64,000 nucleotides of DNA from Vibrio mangrovi (GCF_024346955.1 NZ_AP024883.1:2480001-2544000); one strand, 5' to 3'; positions 1 through 9,730 are shown, counted from the stretch's first letter. Notes: a model not told the origin generated them from the sequence alone. Numbers and translations are program-made.

Positions 1-353
1 TTCATCTCTCCTCTCATTTGTGAATGATACTGATGGCCAGAAATATATAATCTGGATGAAGTCACTAATGCAGGACACTTCTAATAATCCTGCGTATTGA
101 AATTACCTGTGTACATGATGACAGATCCTTAAAAGATAGGGTGCGACTTTGATAAAATCACACGCTAAAACCAAGGACTAATCACAAAAACATAACATGG
201 AGACAACACCAGCCCGGCTTTCCTACTCACTGATATCATTTATGATTATCCTATAAATGACGAAAAACGAGATCCCGGATGATGACGGAAGCGATAGATA
301 TGATAACGTCAGGCCGCCTCAGGGATATCCGGTAAATATCAAATGGGTAGGAT
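1..353. other. Non-coding left edge
   Basis: No open reading frame with a convincing start and no clear RNA gene or terminator is seen here. The last part should hold the promoter of the yfcH-like gene that starts at 354. The stretch is moderately AT-rich and has no obvious repeat. Confidence 0.5.
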
Positions 354-1268
354 ATGAAGATACTGATCACTGGAGGCTCAGGATTAATTGGTAGTGAGTT
401 GATTAAACAGCTTGTCTCTCATGAAATCGTTGTTTTAACCCGCTCCGAGAAACAAACCCGGGCAAAACTCAACCATCTTAGCCATTATCCACTTGAGTTT
501 ATCACCAGCCTGGAGCACTTTCATGACCTCAACTCCTTCGATGCGGTGATTAATCTGGCCGGAGAACCTATCGCAGACCGGCGGTGGACAAATTCCCAGA
601 AACAAACCATTTGTCAGAGCCGCTGGCAATTGACAGAAAAGATTGTTGACTTGATCCATGCCAGCTCATCACCACCAGCTGTATTGATCAGTGGCTCTGC
701 GGTTGGTTTTTATGGTGACCAGCAGAGCCACCCGATTGATGAAAACCTTCATGTCCAAAGTCATGAGTTTTCTCACTACGTGTGTGCGACCTGGGAAAGT
801 ATCGCCAGAAAAGCCGAATCAGAAGACACTCGGGTTTGCCTGCTCAGAACCGGAGTCGTGCTATCTCCGGATGGTGGTGCACTGAAGAAAATGCTTCCCC
901 CTTACCAACTCGGTTTTGGAGGTCCAATCGGTCAGGGCAATCAGTATCTGCCCTGGATCCATATTCATGATATGGTTCAGGGGATTATCTTTCTGTTGGA
1001 AACACCTTATGCTCACGGGCCATTTAATCTCTGTGCTCCCCATCCGGTGCAAAACAGGATTTTCAGCAAAATGCTGTCCAGAACACTGCACCGGCCGCAC
1101 TTTATGTTGATGCCTGCCTGGGCTATTCGTCTGATAATGGGAGAATCCGCCGCATTAGTGCTGGATAGCATTCGCGCCAAACCGAAAAAATTAACTGAGC
1201 TGGGATTTGAATTTCAGTATTCTCATCTGGAACCAGCACTAAAACAAATTTTACAGGCATTGCCATAG
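354..1268 (+). CDS. yfcH: TIGR01777-family epimerase-like protein (YfcH-like)
   Basis: A 304-residue protein of the extended short-chain dehydrogenase (NAD-dependent epimerase) fold. The N-terminus carries the nucleotide-binding loop GGSGLIG (residues 7-13), and the family-typical NLAGEPIADRRW follows at about residues 67-78, where the substrate and cofactor clefts meet. The C-terminal part (GPFNLCAPHPV, then a helical end) matches the DUF1731 tail of the YfcH group. Length is usual for the family, about 300 residues. No reaction is established for these proteins. A second Rossmann-fold gene follows 63 bp downstream on the same strand and the two may be co-transcribed. Family assignment is firm, function unknown. 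Confidence 0.85.
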   Translation: MKILITGGSGLIGSELIKQLVSHEIVVLTRSEKQTRAKLNHLSHYPLEFITSLEHFHDLNSFDAVINLAGEPIADRRWTNSQKQTICQSRWQLTEKIVDLIHASSSPPAVLISGSAVGFYGDQQSHPIDENLHVQSHEFSHYVCATWESIARKAESEDTRVCLLRTGVVLSPDGGALKKMLPPYQLGFGGPIGQGNQYLPWIHIHDMVQGIIFLLETPYAHGPFNLCAPHPVQNRIFSKMLSRTLHRPHFMLMPAWAIRLIMGESAALVLDSIRAKPKKLTELGFEFQYSHLEPALKQILQALP

Positions 1269-1331
1269 CTTTAACCGGACACAAGCTTTATCCGGACACA
1301 TGACAGCACCCTGTATTTTCATGAGGAAACC

Positions 1332-2159
1332 ATGCCTAAAAGTATATTAATTACGGGATGTTCATCGGGCATCGGCTATACGACGGCCCACGCATTGCAC
1401 AAGAAAGGCTACTTCGTAATTGCATCCTGTCGGCATATGGCAGATGTAGAGCGACTTCAGGCTGAGGGGCTTACAGCAATTCATCTTGATGTCACCGATC
1501 CTGAGCTCATTGACCAGGCCATCAGGCAAGTCATGTCGCTGACCAACAACCGTCTTGATGCCCTATTTAATAATGGTGCCTATGGTCAGCCCGGAGCACT
1601 GGAAGATCTCTCCACTCAGGCAATGAGGGAACAGTTTGAAACCAATTTCTTTGGCTGGCATGAACTGACCACCAGACTACTGCCACATTTCCGGCAGCAA
1701 GGCTTCGGAAGAATTATTCAAAACAGTTCTGTACTGGGTTTTGCCGCAATGAAATATCGTGGCGCCTATAATGCTTCAAAGTTTGCTCTGGAAGGATGGA
1801 GTGACACACTTCGTCTGGAATTGAGAGGAACCGGTATTTATGTCAGTATTCTCGAACCGGGACCCATAGAGACATGTTTCCGGGAAAATGCACTTGCTGC
1901 ATTCTTACGCTGGGTACAGCCTCAAAACAGTATTCATGCATTAGAATATCAACAACAGCTTACCCGTCTGAGAAAAGAGCAGTCCAATAATCCTTTTGTT
2001 CTTCCTCCGGAAGCCTGCCTCCCCGCCATTCTTCATGCTTTGGAAAATCCAAGGCCCAGACTGCGGTACCGGATTACAAAACCAACCAAGGTTTTTGCAC
2101 TGCTTAAGCGCCTGTTACCGGGACGCTGGCTTGATGTCGTTCTCAACAAAGCAGCCTGA
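1332..2159 (+). CDS. Short-chain dehydrogenase/reductase
   Basis: A 275-residue classical SDR. The cofactor loop GCSSGIG lies at residues 9-15, the NNGAYG segment at about 81-86 is the NAG-like motif, and the catalytic serine, tyrosine and lysine are in NSSVLGF and YRGAYNASK (YxxxK). The first Asp after beta2 is not obvious; the segment after it (SCRHMADVERL) suggests NADP preference, which is inference. The C-terminal 40 residues are basic and may touch the membrane. Vibrio genomes carry this type near the ybbN-cueR region. The substrate cannot be told from sequence. Confidence 0.85.
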   Translation: MPKSILITGCSSGIGYTTAHALHKKGYFVIASCRHMADVERLQAEGLTAIHLDVTDPELIDQAIRQVMSLTNNRLDALFNNGAYGQPGALEDLSTQAMREQFETNFFGWHELTTRLLPHFRQQGFGRIIQNSSVLGFAAMKYRGAYNASKFALEGWSDTLRLELRGTGIYVSILEPGPIETCFRENALAAFLRWVQPQNSIHALEYQQQLTRLRKEQSNNPFVLPPEACLPAILHALENPRPRLRYRITKPTKVFALLKRLLPGRWLDVVLNKAA

Positions 2160-2550
2160 AGTGAATCGCTTGCTGAGGAAGATGAGCCATCCATCAGATG
2201 GCAGTTCATTCTGATGAATAAAATGGCACAAAAAATAAACAAAACTGGAGAGTATGTCATTAATCTTTCATAATCGCATCCTAATATACCCACTGTTCTG
2301 AGCGAAAGGCGATATATTCTGGAATGGGTGGAAATGAGTCTGAATCAACTAAACTGGCTAAGTATTTGTGTTGTTATTATTTTTCTGATCACATTTTAAA
2401 TTTTATTCTTCGGACAGAGATGACTGAAACACTCTGATATCAACTGCATCTGCTCCATATTTATATGCTTACTCCTCCTGTTTCACTTGATTTCTGATAA
2501 CCTGCCCATATTTATATCCTATCAATTATTGAATTCAGGAAGCTCGTCGT
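2160..2550. other. Non-coding gap with one possible 21-residue ORF
   Basis: About 390 bp between the SDR and ybbN. It contains a 22-codon frame at 2334-2399 (+) starting ATG and encoding a mostly hydrophobic peptide with the core ICVVIIFLITF, which could be a small membrane peptide, but its GGTGG sits only two or three bases from the ATG. Otherwise I see only an AT-rich stretch that should carry the ybbN promoter. Confidence 0.35.
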
Positions 2551-3405
2551 ATGCAAACCCCACATCATGTTGATGTCACCCAGCAAAATATCAGAGAACT
2601 GCTGGAAAGCTCGTTTACCAAGCCCATCCTGTTTTATTTTTGGGCGCCAATGGACGAATCCAGTGCCGCTTTGATTCAACCTCTACAGGGGCTGGCACAA
2701 AAGTATCAGGGTGCTTTTACACTGGCTCTACTGAATTGTCAGGAAGAACAGGAAATTGCCGCACAATTCGGGATTCAGGCAATTCCGACTCTGGCGCTGT
2801 TTTCTCAAGGGCGACCGGTTGATGGATTAGGCGGGCCACAAAGTATTGAATCAGTCACATCCATGCTGGAGAAACACCTTCCAAGTCAGGATGAAATGAA
2901 TTTTCAGCAGGCACTAACTTTGATTGGACAGGAAGAGTATGCTCAGGCACTGCCTCTGCTACAAACACTTCCTGAAATGCTCAGAGAGAAAGGCGAAGTC
3001 AAACTTGCGTTAGCCAGTTGTCTGCTGGAAACTCAGCAATTTGAAGCAGCAGAAGCCATCTTGCAACATATTCCTTTAGAGTTTCAGGACGGTGACTACA
3101 AAAGTCTGCTCGCTAAACTGGAGTTGCATCATCAGGCAGCCAACAGCCCGGAAATTGTCGCTCTGGAAGCAGCATTTCAGGAATCACCTCAGGATCTGAA
3201 ATTAGCCAGTGAGCTGGCCGCACAATACCATCAGGTCCAACGGGATGATGAGGCTCTGGAACTCCTCTGGTCATTTCTACGTTCAGACCTCAACGCTCAG
3301 GATGGGGAAATGAAAAAAATATTTATGGATATTCTTAGCGCATTGGGACAGGGAAACCCATTGGCAAGTCAATACCGCCGCCAGTTGTACTCCCTGCTTT
3401 ACTAA
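2551..3405 (+). CDS. ybbN: Thioredoxin-fold co-chaperone YbbN (CnoX-like)
   Basis: A 284-residue cytoplasmic protein with an N-terminal thioredoxin fold (about 1-110) and a C-terminal TPR region (about 115-280), the layout of E. coli YbbN/CnoX, a chaperone that works with DnaK and GroEL. The active-site loop reads FWAPMDESSAAL, with no cysteine at the CxxC position, so a redox role through that site is excluded. The cis-proline loop AIPTLALF is intact. The ATG at 2551 follows AGGAAG at a good distance. It converges on cueR 36 bp downstream. Confidence 0.9.
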   Translation: MQTPHHVDVTQQNIRELLESSFTKPILFYFWAPMDESSAALIQPLQGLAQKYQGAFTLALLNCQEEQEIAAQFGIQAIPTLALFSQGRPVDGLGGPQSIESVTSMLEKHLPSQDEMNFQQALTLIGQEEYAQALPLLQTLPEMLREKGEVKLALASCLLETQQFEAAEAILQHIPLEFQDGDYKSLLAKLELHHQAANSPEIVALEAAFQESPQDLKLASELAAQYHQVQRDDEALELLWSFLRSDLNAQDGEMKKIFMDILSALGQGNPLASQYRRQLYSLLY

Positions 3406-3441
3406 CCAGACCACCGGGCAAGCTCTATTATTCTAGGGAAA

Positions 3442-3843
3442 TCAGGAGTGGCATGACTTTCCCTGTAAATCATCAATAATAGGGCAGCTACTATTGTCAT
3501 CTCCGGGGCATTCTGCGATCCACTGTTCTAACTGGGACTGAATGAGCTGCAGCTCATTCAGTTTTCGGGTTACCTGTTCCAGTTTCTTCCGGGCTTCAGC
3601 TTTCACTGCATAACTTTTGCGGCTCGGATCATTGGCCAGATGAACCAACAATTTACATTCTTCCAGATTAAACCCAACCCTTTTAGCCCGGGCGATCAAA
3701 AGTAAATCATCAACATGTGACTTCTGATACACCCGATAGCCATTCTCTCCACGAAGCGGTGGTGACAATATCTCTTTCTCTTCATAAAGACGAATCGATT
3801 TTGCAGTCAGGCCGGTCAGTTTTGCCACTTCACTAATATTCAC
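3442..3843 (-). CDS. cueR: Copper-responsive MerR-family regulator CueR
   Basis: A 133-residue MerR-family activator. The winged helix is at 1-70 (NISEVAKLTGLTAKSIRLYE), then the dimerisation helix, then the metal loop with Cys112 and Cys120 in ECPGDDNSSC, exactly the spacing and numbering of E. coli CueR, which binds Cu(I), Ag(I) and Au(I). I choose the GTG at 3843-3841, preceded by GGGGAG. An upstream in-frame ATG would add 24 residues encoded partly by the repeat tract next to ligA and is unlikely. Its usual target copA is not in this window. A Cys-His tail (KSCHS) ends the protein. Confidence 0.92.
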   Translation of the reverse strand: MNISEVAKLTGLTAKSIRLYEEKEILSPPLRGENGYRVYQKSHVDDLLLIARAKRVGFNLEECKLLVHLANDPSRKSYAVKAEARKKLEQVTRKLNELQLIQSQLEQWIAECPGDDNSSCPIIDDLQGKSCHS

Positions 3844-3891
3844 TGAGATCTCCCCTATTTCATAGTGCGGGACTGAGGTTCCGTTATCCCT

Positions 3892-3951
3892 GAAAATAGT
3901 CTTAAACCACCTCAAATAATCTTAAACCACCCAAAATAGGCTTAAGCCACC
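3892..3951. repeat. Three tandem 20-bp repeats at the ligA 3' end
   Basis: Read on the minus strand, three consecutive 20-bp units all begin GGTGG(C/T)TTAAG and end in TATTT. The first unit contains the last codons and TAA stop of ligA. The next two lie between ligA and cueR, so the ligA tail including its stop appears duplicated twice. Units are diverged at a few positions. Confidence 0.85.
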
Positions 3952-5963
3952 GAAGCAATCAAAGCCAGCAGGTCCTGTTCTGATTTTACTTCCACACCCA
4001 GTTCCTGTGCTTTCGTAAGTTTAGAACCTGCATTATCACCGGCAAACAACATATCCGTATTTTTGGAAACACTGCCTGTTACTTTCGCCCCCAAAGCCTG
4101 AAGAGCCGCTTTGGCATCACTGCGCGATAACTCGGTCAGTGTTCCGGTCAGAACCACTGTTTTCCCGGCTAATGGCAAAGCGTTCACAGTTTCAGTGGCA
4201 ATTGTAATTTCCGGCCATGTAATTCCCATAGATAGCAAATCATCAACAACTTTCTGGTTATTCTCTTCCGAGAAAAAAGCAATAATATGACTGGCCACGA
4301 CAGCACCGATATCTGAAACTTCAATCAATGCTTCATGTGTTGCACTACGGATATTATCCAGTGTCAGAAAATGTCTCGCCAGATTGCTGGCCGTCGCTTC
4401 CCCAACCTCCCGGATACCAAGCGAATACAGAAAACGGGGTAAAGTTGTCGATTTTGATTGTTGCAATGCCTGAACAACATTTTGTGCAGACTTAGGACCC
4501 ATACGTTCCAGAATAGTCAATTGCCCGGCAGTTAAGCGGTATAAATCAGCCGGCGTCTTGATCATCTCTTTATCGACCAGCTGTTCAATCACTTTTTCTC
4601 CCAGACCATCAACATCCATCGCCTTGCGAGACACAAAATGCTTCAGAGCTTCTTTCCGCTGAGCCTGACAAACCAAGCCACCGGTACAACGCGTAACGGC
4701 TTCCCCTTCAACCCGTTCAACGTCAGAATGACAAATCGGACAATGGGATGGAAAGATAATCTCCCGGGAATCATCCGGCCGCTGCTCCATGACGACAGAG
4801 ACAATTTGCGGAATCACGTCTCCGGCCCGACGAATGATGACCATATCACCAACACGAACACCTAAACGGGCAATTTCATCTGCATTATGCAATGTTGCAT
4901 TACTGACGGTGACTCCGCCGACAAATACCGGCTCAAGTTTAGCAACAGGCGTAATTGCTCCCGTCCGGCCAACCTGAAACTCAACATCATTCAGGCGCGT
5001 CATTTCTTCCTGAGCAGGAAACTTATAGGCAATGGCCCAACGCGGTGCTTTTGAGATAAACCCTAATTGTTCCTGAAGAGTAATATCATCAACTTTGATC
5101 ACCACGCCATCAATCTCATAAGCCAGATTTTCCCGGCGCTGCAAAATATCCTGATAGTACGCCTTTACCATATCCAGATTTTCAACCCGGCGTGTTTCGG
5201 GACACATAGGCAGTCCCCACTGCTTTAACTGTGCCAGACGCTCATAATGTGAAGCAGCCAGTTCAGCACCTTCAATCACACCGATACCATAAGCATAAAA
5301 ACTGAGCGGACGTTGTGCCGTAATCCGTGAATCAAGCTGTCTCAGGCTTCCGGCTGCTGCATTTCTCGGGTTTACAAATGATTTTTCCCCTTTTTTCACT
5401 GCCGCTTCATTGAGCGCTTCAAAGCCAGCTTTGGGCATAAAAACTTCACCGCGGACTTCAATCCGGGCAGGCCAGTCATTCCCTCTGAGTTTTAACGGAA
5501 TCGCACGAATTGTTCTGACATTCTCAGTGATGTTTTCTCCGGTTGTACCATCACCGCGGGTTGCAGCCCGAACCAGAATACCGTTCTCATAAAGCAGACT
5601 CACAGCCAGCCCGTCAAGCTTAGGTTCACAGCAAAAAAGAGAAATCTGCTGTCCGGCCAGACGCTCATTCATCCGCCGGGAAAAACTATCCAGTTCTTCA
5701 TCGTCAAAAGCATTGTCCAGAGATAGCATCGGGATTTCATGCTGTACGGTGTCAAAACCGTCCAGTGGCATACCACCGACACGCTGTGACGGAGAATCCG
5801 GAGAAATCAGCTCCGGATGAGCTTCTTCCAGTGCGATCAGCTCCCGCATCAGACGGTCATATTCCGCATCAGGAATCGACGGATTATCTTCAACATAATA
5901 TAAAATAGAATGATGATGTAGCGTGTCACGCAAATCTTGAATTTTTTGTTCTATGGTCTGCAT
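3942..5963 (-). CDS. ligA: NAD-dependent DNA ligase LigA
   Basis: A 673-residue replicative DNA ligase that seals nicks using NAD. The Ia domain with YYVEDNPSIPDAEYDRL is at 22-38, and the adenylation domain has nucleophile Lys115 in CEPKLDGLA. Then come the OB fold, a four-cysteine zinc finger (CPIC ... CTGG ... C), helix-hairpin-helix repeats and a C-terminal BRCT domain (about 595-673). Length equals E. coli LigA (671). It lies downstream of zipA as in E. coli, but a terminator-like hairpin separates the two. The 3' end is the source of a tandem repeat. Confidence 0.98.
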   Translation of the reverse strand: MQTIEQKIQDLRDTLHHHSILYYVEDNPSIPDAEYDRLMRELIALEEAHPELISPDSPSQRVGGMPLDGFDTVQHEIPMLSLDNAFDDEELDSFSRRMNERLAGQQISLFCCEPKLDGLAVSLLYENGILVRAATRGDGTTGENITENVRTIRAIPLKLRGNDWPARIEVRGEVFMPKAGFEALNEAAVKKGEKSFVNPRNAAAGSLRQLDSRITAQRPLSFYAYGIGVIEGAELAASHYERLAQLKQWGLPMCPETRRVENLDMVKAYYQDILQRRENLAYEIDGVVIKVDDITLQEQLGFISKAPRWAIAYKFPAQEEMTRLNDVEFQVGRTGAITPVAKLEPVFVGGVTVSNATLHNADEIARLGVRVGDMVIIRRAGDVIPQIVSVVMEQRPDDSREIIFPSHCPICHSDVERVEGEAVTRCTGGLVCQAQRKEALKHFVSRKAMDVDGLGEKVIEQLVDKEMIKTPADLYRLTAGQLTILERMGPKSAQNVVQALQQSKSTTLPRFLYSLGIREVGEATASNLARHFLTLDNIRSATHEALIEVSDIGAVVASHIIAFFSEENNQKVVDDLLSMGITWPEITIATETVNALPLAGKTVVLTGTLTELSRSDAKAALQALGAKVTGSVSKNTDMLFAGDNAGSKLTKAQELGVEVKSEQDLLALIASVA

Positions 5964-5983
5964 TTTTACTTCTCGGATTCATG

Positions 5984-6010
5984 AAAAAAGGCCCGCGCCG
6001 GAGCCTTCTC
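5984..6010 (-). terminator. Terminator-like hairpin after zipA
   Basis: On the minus strand AAGGC and GCCTT bracket a GC-rich inner CCG/CGG stem and are followed by a T run, a Rho-independent form. It sits between zipA and ligA and would reduce read-through into ligA. Confidence 0.65.
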
Positions 6011-6067
6011 ATATCATACTCAAACGGCCTCATAATGCTGGTTTGGGTATCTCTATATCACTATTAA

Positions 6068-6946
6068 TTAAGCGGTCTGGGCTTTAAATGCCTGAATCTG
6101 ACGCCGGTATTCTGCAAGCTTATCCGGTGTCATCAACAAGCGCTGATCATCAAGGACATTACCGCCTAAATCATCAGCGATTTGCTGCGCTGTTTTCAGC
6201 ATCAGTTTAAAATTCTGCTCAGGATCACCATAACAGGGAAGTGTCATAAAAAATGAGATTCCCTTGGTGGTAAATTCAGCCGGATCATCATGTTTAAGCG
6301 TTCCGGGTTGCATTATATTGGCAACACTGAACAAGACTTTCCCGGTACCCGATAAATCAGCATGCCGATGATAGATATCCATCTCACCATAAAGCAAACC
6401 ATTTTGTTGCAGGCTGTCAAACAACTTGGTACCAACAAAGGGTTCGCTGCCTGCACAGTGAACATTCAGAACAATCACCTGATAATCCGATTCATCCTCT
6501 GTCGACTGAACATCATCAGTTTGCTGAGTATCTCTCATCAGCAGTGGTTCGATATCAGTCTCCGGTTCGAATCCGGCCTCGGTATCATCTGATGGTTCTT
6601 CAGAGTTCCGGGGGTATTCTTCTTCAGGTTCATAGCCTGAAAACAAAGGATCCGAAACATCATGATGTTCATACTCATCGATCAATGGATCGACAGTGTT
6701 GTTATCCAGTGAAAAAGAACTGTCCAGAGAAAAATCCGGTTCCTTTCGCTGCTTTTTGTGATCACTCTCCTGCTGAAAAGCCCGGGTGTTCTTTGCAGAT
6801 GATGCTTCTTCTTCCTCTATTTTGCCTAATGGCTTGTCCCCAAATTTCGATTTACTTTCTTTCCGACTGGTCCACAGCCCGTGAAAAAGTAATGCTGCGA
6901 TGGCGAGTGCGCCAACGATGATGAGTACGAATCGCAATTCTTGCAT
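6068..6946 (-). CDS. zipA: Cell division protein ZipA
   Basis: A 292-residue inner-membrane division protein. An N-terminal membrane anchor at about 5-27 (FVLIIVGALAIAALLF) with the N-terminus outside is followed by a charged, acidic and low-complexity linker (about 30-145). The FtsZ-binding C-terminal domain (about 150-290) starts YQVIVLNVHC and contains GISFFMTLPCYGDPEQNF. ZipA tethers FtsZ to the membrane in gammaproteobacteria. It is transcribed divergently from cysZ, with 232 bp between them, the arrangement of E. coli. Confidence 0.96.
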   Translation of the reverse strand: MQELRFVLIIVGALAIAALLFHGLWTSRKESKSKFGDKPLGKIEEEEASSAKNTRAFQQESDHKKQRKEPDFSLDSSFSLDNNTVDPLIDEYEHHDVSDPLFSGYEPEEEYPRNSEEPSDDTEAGFEPETDIEPLLMRDTQQTDDVQSTEDESDYQVIVLNVHCAGSEPFVGTKLFDSLQQNGLLYGEMDIYHRHADLSGTGKVLFSVANIMQPGTLKHDDPAEFTTKGISFFMTLPCYGDPEQNFKLMLKTAQQIADDLGGNVLDDQRLLMTPDKLAEYRRQIQAFKAQTA

Positions 6947-7178
6947 CTTTAACTCTCAGTCTTCCCGATAACTTGCTTCTGAACAGAATCGCTTAAGTAA
7001 GAATATCATGCTCAGAGATTCTCTCCACTGATCCACACACTTTAACAAAAGTCTCCCCTATATTTGAACAAATTAATGTTAGAACTGAGGGATTTTTCTG
7101 ACTTTCATTCTATGTCGGGTCAGTTAGAATACCAGCAAAGACTTTACTTTCTTTCACACGACAAAACAGGAAAACAGA

Positions 7179-7925
7179 ATGACGTTAGCAAAACGTTCAG
7201 GGTTCGGTTATTTTTTATTCGGTTTTAAACTGGCAGTTACTCCTGGAATCCGAAGATTTGTGGTACTGCCTCTGCTTGCAAACATACTATTGATCGGAAG
7301 TGCTCTCTATTATGTGCTCACACGAATGGGAGACTGGATAGATCAACTGATGTCTTATGTCCCTGACTTTCTGTCATGGCTCAGCTACATTATCTGGCCA
7401 CTGGTTGTCCTCTCGATACTTTTTGTAACGATGTATTTCTTCAGTGCCATTGCCAATATCATTGCCTCACCATTCAATGGACTGCTGGCCGAAAAAGTTG
7501 AAAAGCTCCTCGATGGTCACTCAGTGACAGACGAAGGCCTCTGGAGTTTCGTGAAAGATCTTCCCCGAATCTTTGCCCGTGAGTGGCGCAAACTACGCTA
7601 TACCATCCCTAAAATGATTGGATTATTTATCCTGCTGCTGATTCCGGGGCTCGGACAGACCATCGGGCCACTGGCCTGGTTTATCTTTACATCCTGGATG
7701 CTGGCGATTCAGTACTGCGACTATCCTTTTGATAATCACAAAATCAGTTTCAATACCATGCGAATGCAGTTAAAAGAAAAACAGGGACGGGCTTATGGCT
7801 TTGGCGTTCTGGTTGCCCTATTCACAACAATCCCATTCATCAATCTACTCGTGATGCCAGCAGCGGTCTGCGGAGCAACTGCGATGTGGGTCGGAGAGTT
7901 CAAAACCGAAGCACTCAAACAGTAG
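7179..7925 (+). CDS. cysZ: Sulfate transporter CysZ
   Basis: A 248-residue inner-membrane protein of the CysZ family, which imports sulfate for cysteine synthesis. Hydrophobic segments lie at about 25-45, 65-90, 145-175 and 205-235, and FGYFLFGFKLAVTPGIRRFV at the N-terminus is a family hallmark. It precedes cysK by 210 bp, so sulfate uptake and the last step of cysteine synthesis sit together as in E. coli. I see no certain CysB site. Confidence 0.95.
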   Translation: MTLAKRSGFGYFLFGFKLAVTPGIRRFVVLPLLANILLIGSALYYVLTRMGDWIDQLMSYVPDFLSWLSYIIWPLVVLSILFVTMYFFSAIANIIASPFNGLLAEKVEKLLDGHSVTDEGLWSFVKDLPRIFAREWRKLRYTIPKMIGLFILLLIPGLGQTIGPLAWFIFTSWMLAIQYCDYPFDNHKISFNTMRMQLKEKQGRAYGFGVLVALFTTIPFINLLVMPAAVCGATAMWVGEFKTEALKQ

Positions 7926-8135
7926 GCATGATGCAAACTTATCGGGGAAATTGAATGTAAATGCTGTCAAGACACCGCATCATGGCTTGATATGTAAAGT
8001 TCAATAACCCCTATAAGATATAACTTTTTAATCCTTTCATCATATTAGCTGACCCCCTATGCTCTACAGGTCTCCACAAAAACGTGTTTTCGGTGAATGA
8101 AACAACACGAAAACGTGCAATAAAGGAATATAACA

Positions 8136-9104
8136 ATGAGTAAGATTTTCGAAGACAACTCTCTGACCATCGGTAACACACCTCTGGTTCGCCTGAACAA
8201 AGTGAGTAAGGGCAACGTTCTTGCTAAGGTAGAATCCCGCAACCCTAGCTTCAGCGTAAAATGTCGTATCGGTGCGAATATGATCTGGGAAGCCGAAAAG
8301 TCCGGCAAATTGAAACCAGGCGTTGAACTTGTTGAACCAACCAGCGGTAACACCGGTATTGCACTCGCGTTTGTTGCTGCTGCCCGGGGCTATAAACTGA
8401 CACTGACTATGCCAGAGTCAATGAGCTTAGAACGCCGTAAGCTGTTAAAAGCACTTGGTGCCAATCTGGAACTGACCGAAGCTGCAAAAGGCATGAAAGG
8501 CGCAATTAATAAAGCAGAAGAAATTGTTGCCGGCAACCCTGATAAATATCTGTTGCTTCAGCAATTCGATAACCCGGCAAACCCACAAATCCACGAAAAA
8601 ACAACAGGTCCGGAGATCTGGGACGCAACTGACGGCGAAATCGATGTGTTTGTCGCCGGTGTTGGTACTGGTGGAACCCTTACGGGAACAAGCCGCTATA
8701 TCAAAGGTGAAAAAGGTAAAGCAATTATCTCTGTTGCCGTTGAGCCCGAAGAGTCACCGGTCATTACTCAGGCACTTGCAGGAGAAGAAATCAAACCGGC
8801 ACCTCACAAAATTCAGGGTATCGGTGCAGGTTTCATCCCCGGCAATCTGGATTTGTCACTGATCGACCGTGTTGAACGCGTTTCTTCTGATGATGCAATT
8901 GAAATGGCCCGTCGCCTGATGCAGGAAGAAGGAATTCTGGCCGGAATCTCTTCCGGTGCAGCAGTTGTCGCAGCCAATCGTCTAGCGGAACTTCCTGAAT
9001 TTGAAGGAAAAACTATTGTTACTGTTCTGCCAAGCTCTGGAGAACGCTACCTGAGTACAGCACTCTTTGCAGGTATATTTACAGAGAAAGAGAACCAACA
9101 ATAA
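8136..9104 (+). CDS. cysK: Cysteine synthase A
   Basis: A 322-residue O-acetylserine sulfhydrylase, which makes cysteine from O-acetylserine and sulfide. The PLP-binding Lys42 lies in SFSVKCRIGA, the substrate loop TSGNTG at about 68-73 and the phosphate-cup GTGGT in the second half. Length equals E. coli CysK (323). A strong terminator follows 26 bp after the stop. Codon use (many CGT, GGT) suggests high expression. Confidence 0.98.
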   Translation: MSKIFEDNSLTIGNTPLVRLNKVSKGNVLAKVESRNPSFSVKCRIGANMIWEAEKSGKLKPGVELVEPTSGNTGIALAFVAAARGYKLTLTMPESMSLERRKLLKALGANLELTEAAKGMKGAINKAEEIVAGNPDKYLLLQQFDNPANPQIHEKTTGPEIWDATDGEIDVFVAGVGTGGTLTGTSRYIKGEKGKAIISVAVEPEESPVITQALAGEEIKPAPHKIQGIGAGFIPGNLDLSLIDRVERVSSDDAIEMARRLMQEEGILAGISSGAAVVAANRLAELPEFEGKTIVTVLPSSGERYLSTALFAGIFTEKENQQ

Positions 9105-9130
9105 TATGTGGTGAAATCAATTTTTCTATG

Positions 9131-9157
9131 AAAAAAGCCCCGAAATGGGGCTTTTTT
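9131..9157 (+). terminator. Rho-independent terminator of cysK
   Basis: Perfect 11-bp arms AAAAAAGCCCC / GGGGCTTTTTT around a 5-base loop, ending in six T. The flanking A and T runs would let it work on both strands, but only cysK needs it. Confidence 0.93.
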
Positions 9158-9336
9158 GTTGATCCTTGCCCAACCTTTGGTAATATCGGACTTGCTTTAT
9201 TTTTAGGTTCGAAATAAAGAACAGAAGAAGTTCTGGCACGAAACCCACGTTGTTAGCTAGCGTTATGTGGGGACAAAGGCTAAGCTTCATTTGGTTCTAA
9301 ACTAAGAAAAAAATAAATTAAATTGGGGTATATACA

Positions 9337-9594
9337 ATGTACGAGAAGCAAGTAGAAATCACTGCTGAAAACGGTCTTCACACTCGTCCTGCTGCACAGT
9401 TTGTGAAAGAAGCAAAAGCATTTGATGCTGAAATCACCGTGACTTCAAACGGTAAAAGTGCCAGTGCTAAAAGCCTATTCAAACTACAAACACTCGGCCT
9501 TGTAAAAGGTACAGTTGTAACCATCTCTGCTGATGGTGCTCAAGCGAAACAAGCGGTTGATCACCTGGTTGCTTTGATGGATCACCTTGAATAA
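9337..9594 (+). CDS. ptsH: Phosphocarrier protein HPr
   Basis: An 85-residue cytosolic phosphocarrier of the sugar phosphotransferase system. It takes phosphate from enzyme I on His15 (motif GLHTRPA, 13-19) and passes it to sugar-specific EIIA domains, including the Crr protein encoded 2 kb downstream. SAKSLFKLQTL at 44-54 is the conserved EI/EIIA contact region with the regulatory serine. GGGG precedes the ATG as part of the ribosome site. ptsI follows after 136 bp. Confidence 0.98.
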   Translation: MYEKQVEITAENGLHTRPAAQFVKEAKAFDAEITVTSNGKSASAKSLFKLQTLGLVKGTVVTISADGAQAKQAVDHLVALMDHLE

Positions 9595-9730
9595 TTCGAA
9601 GCACTGAATTTTGGAGCCATTTTACTATACTCGTAAGATGGCTTTCTATGCATGACATATGACGAATGCTAACGATTGTTAGCATTTAGTTTTGTAATCC
9701 CTGTAAAATTGACCAGTTTAAGGTATGGCT

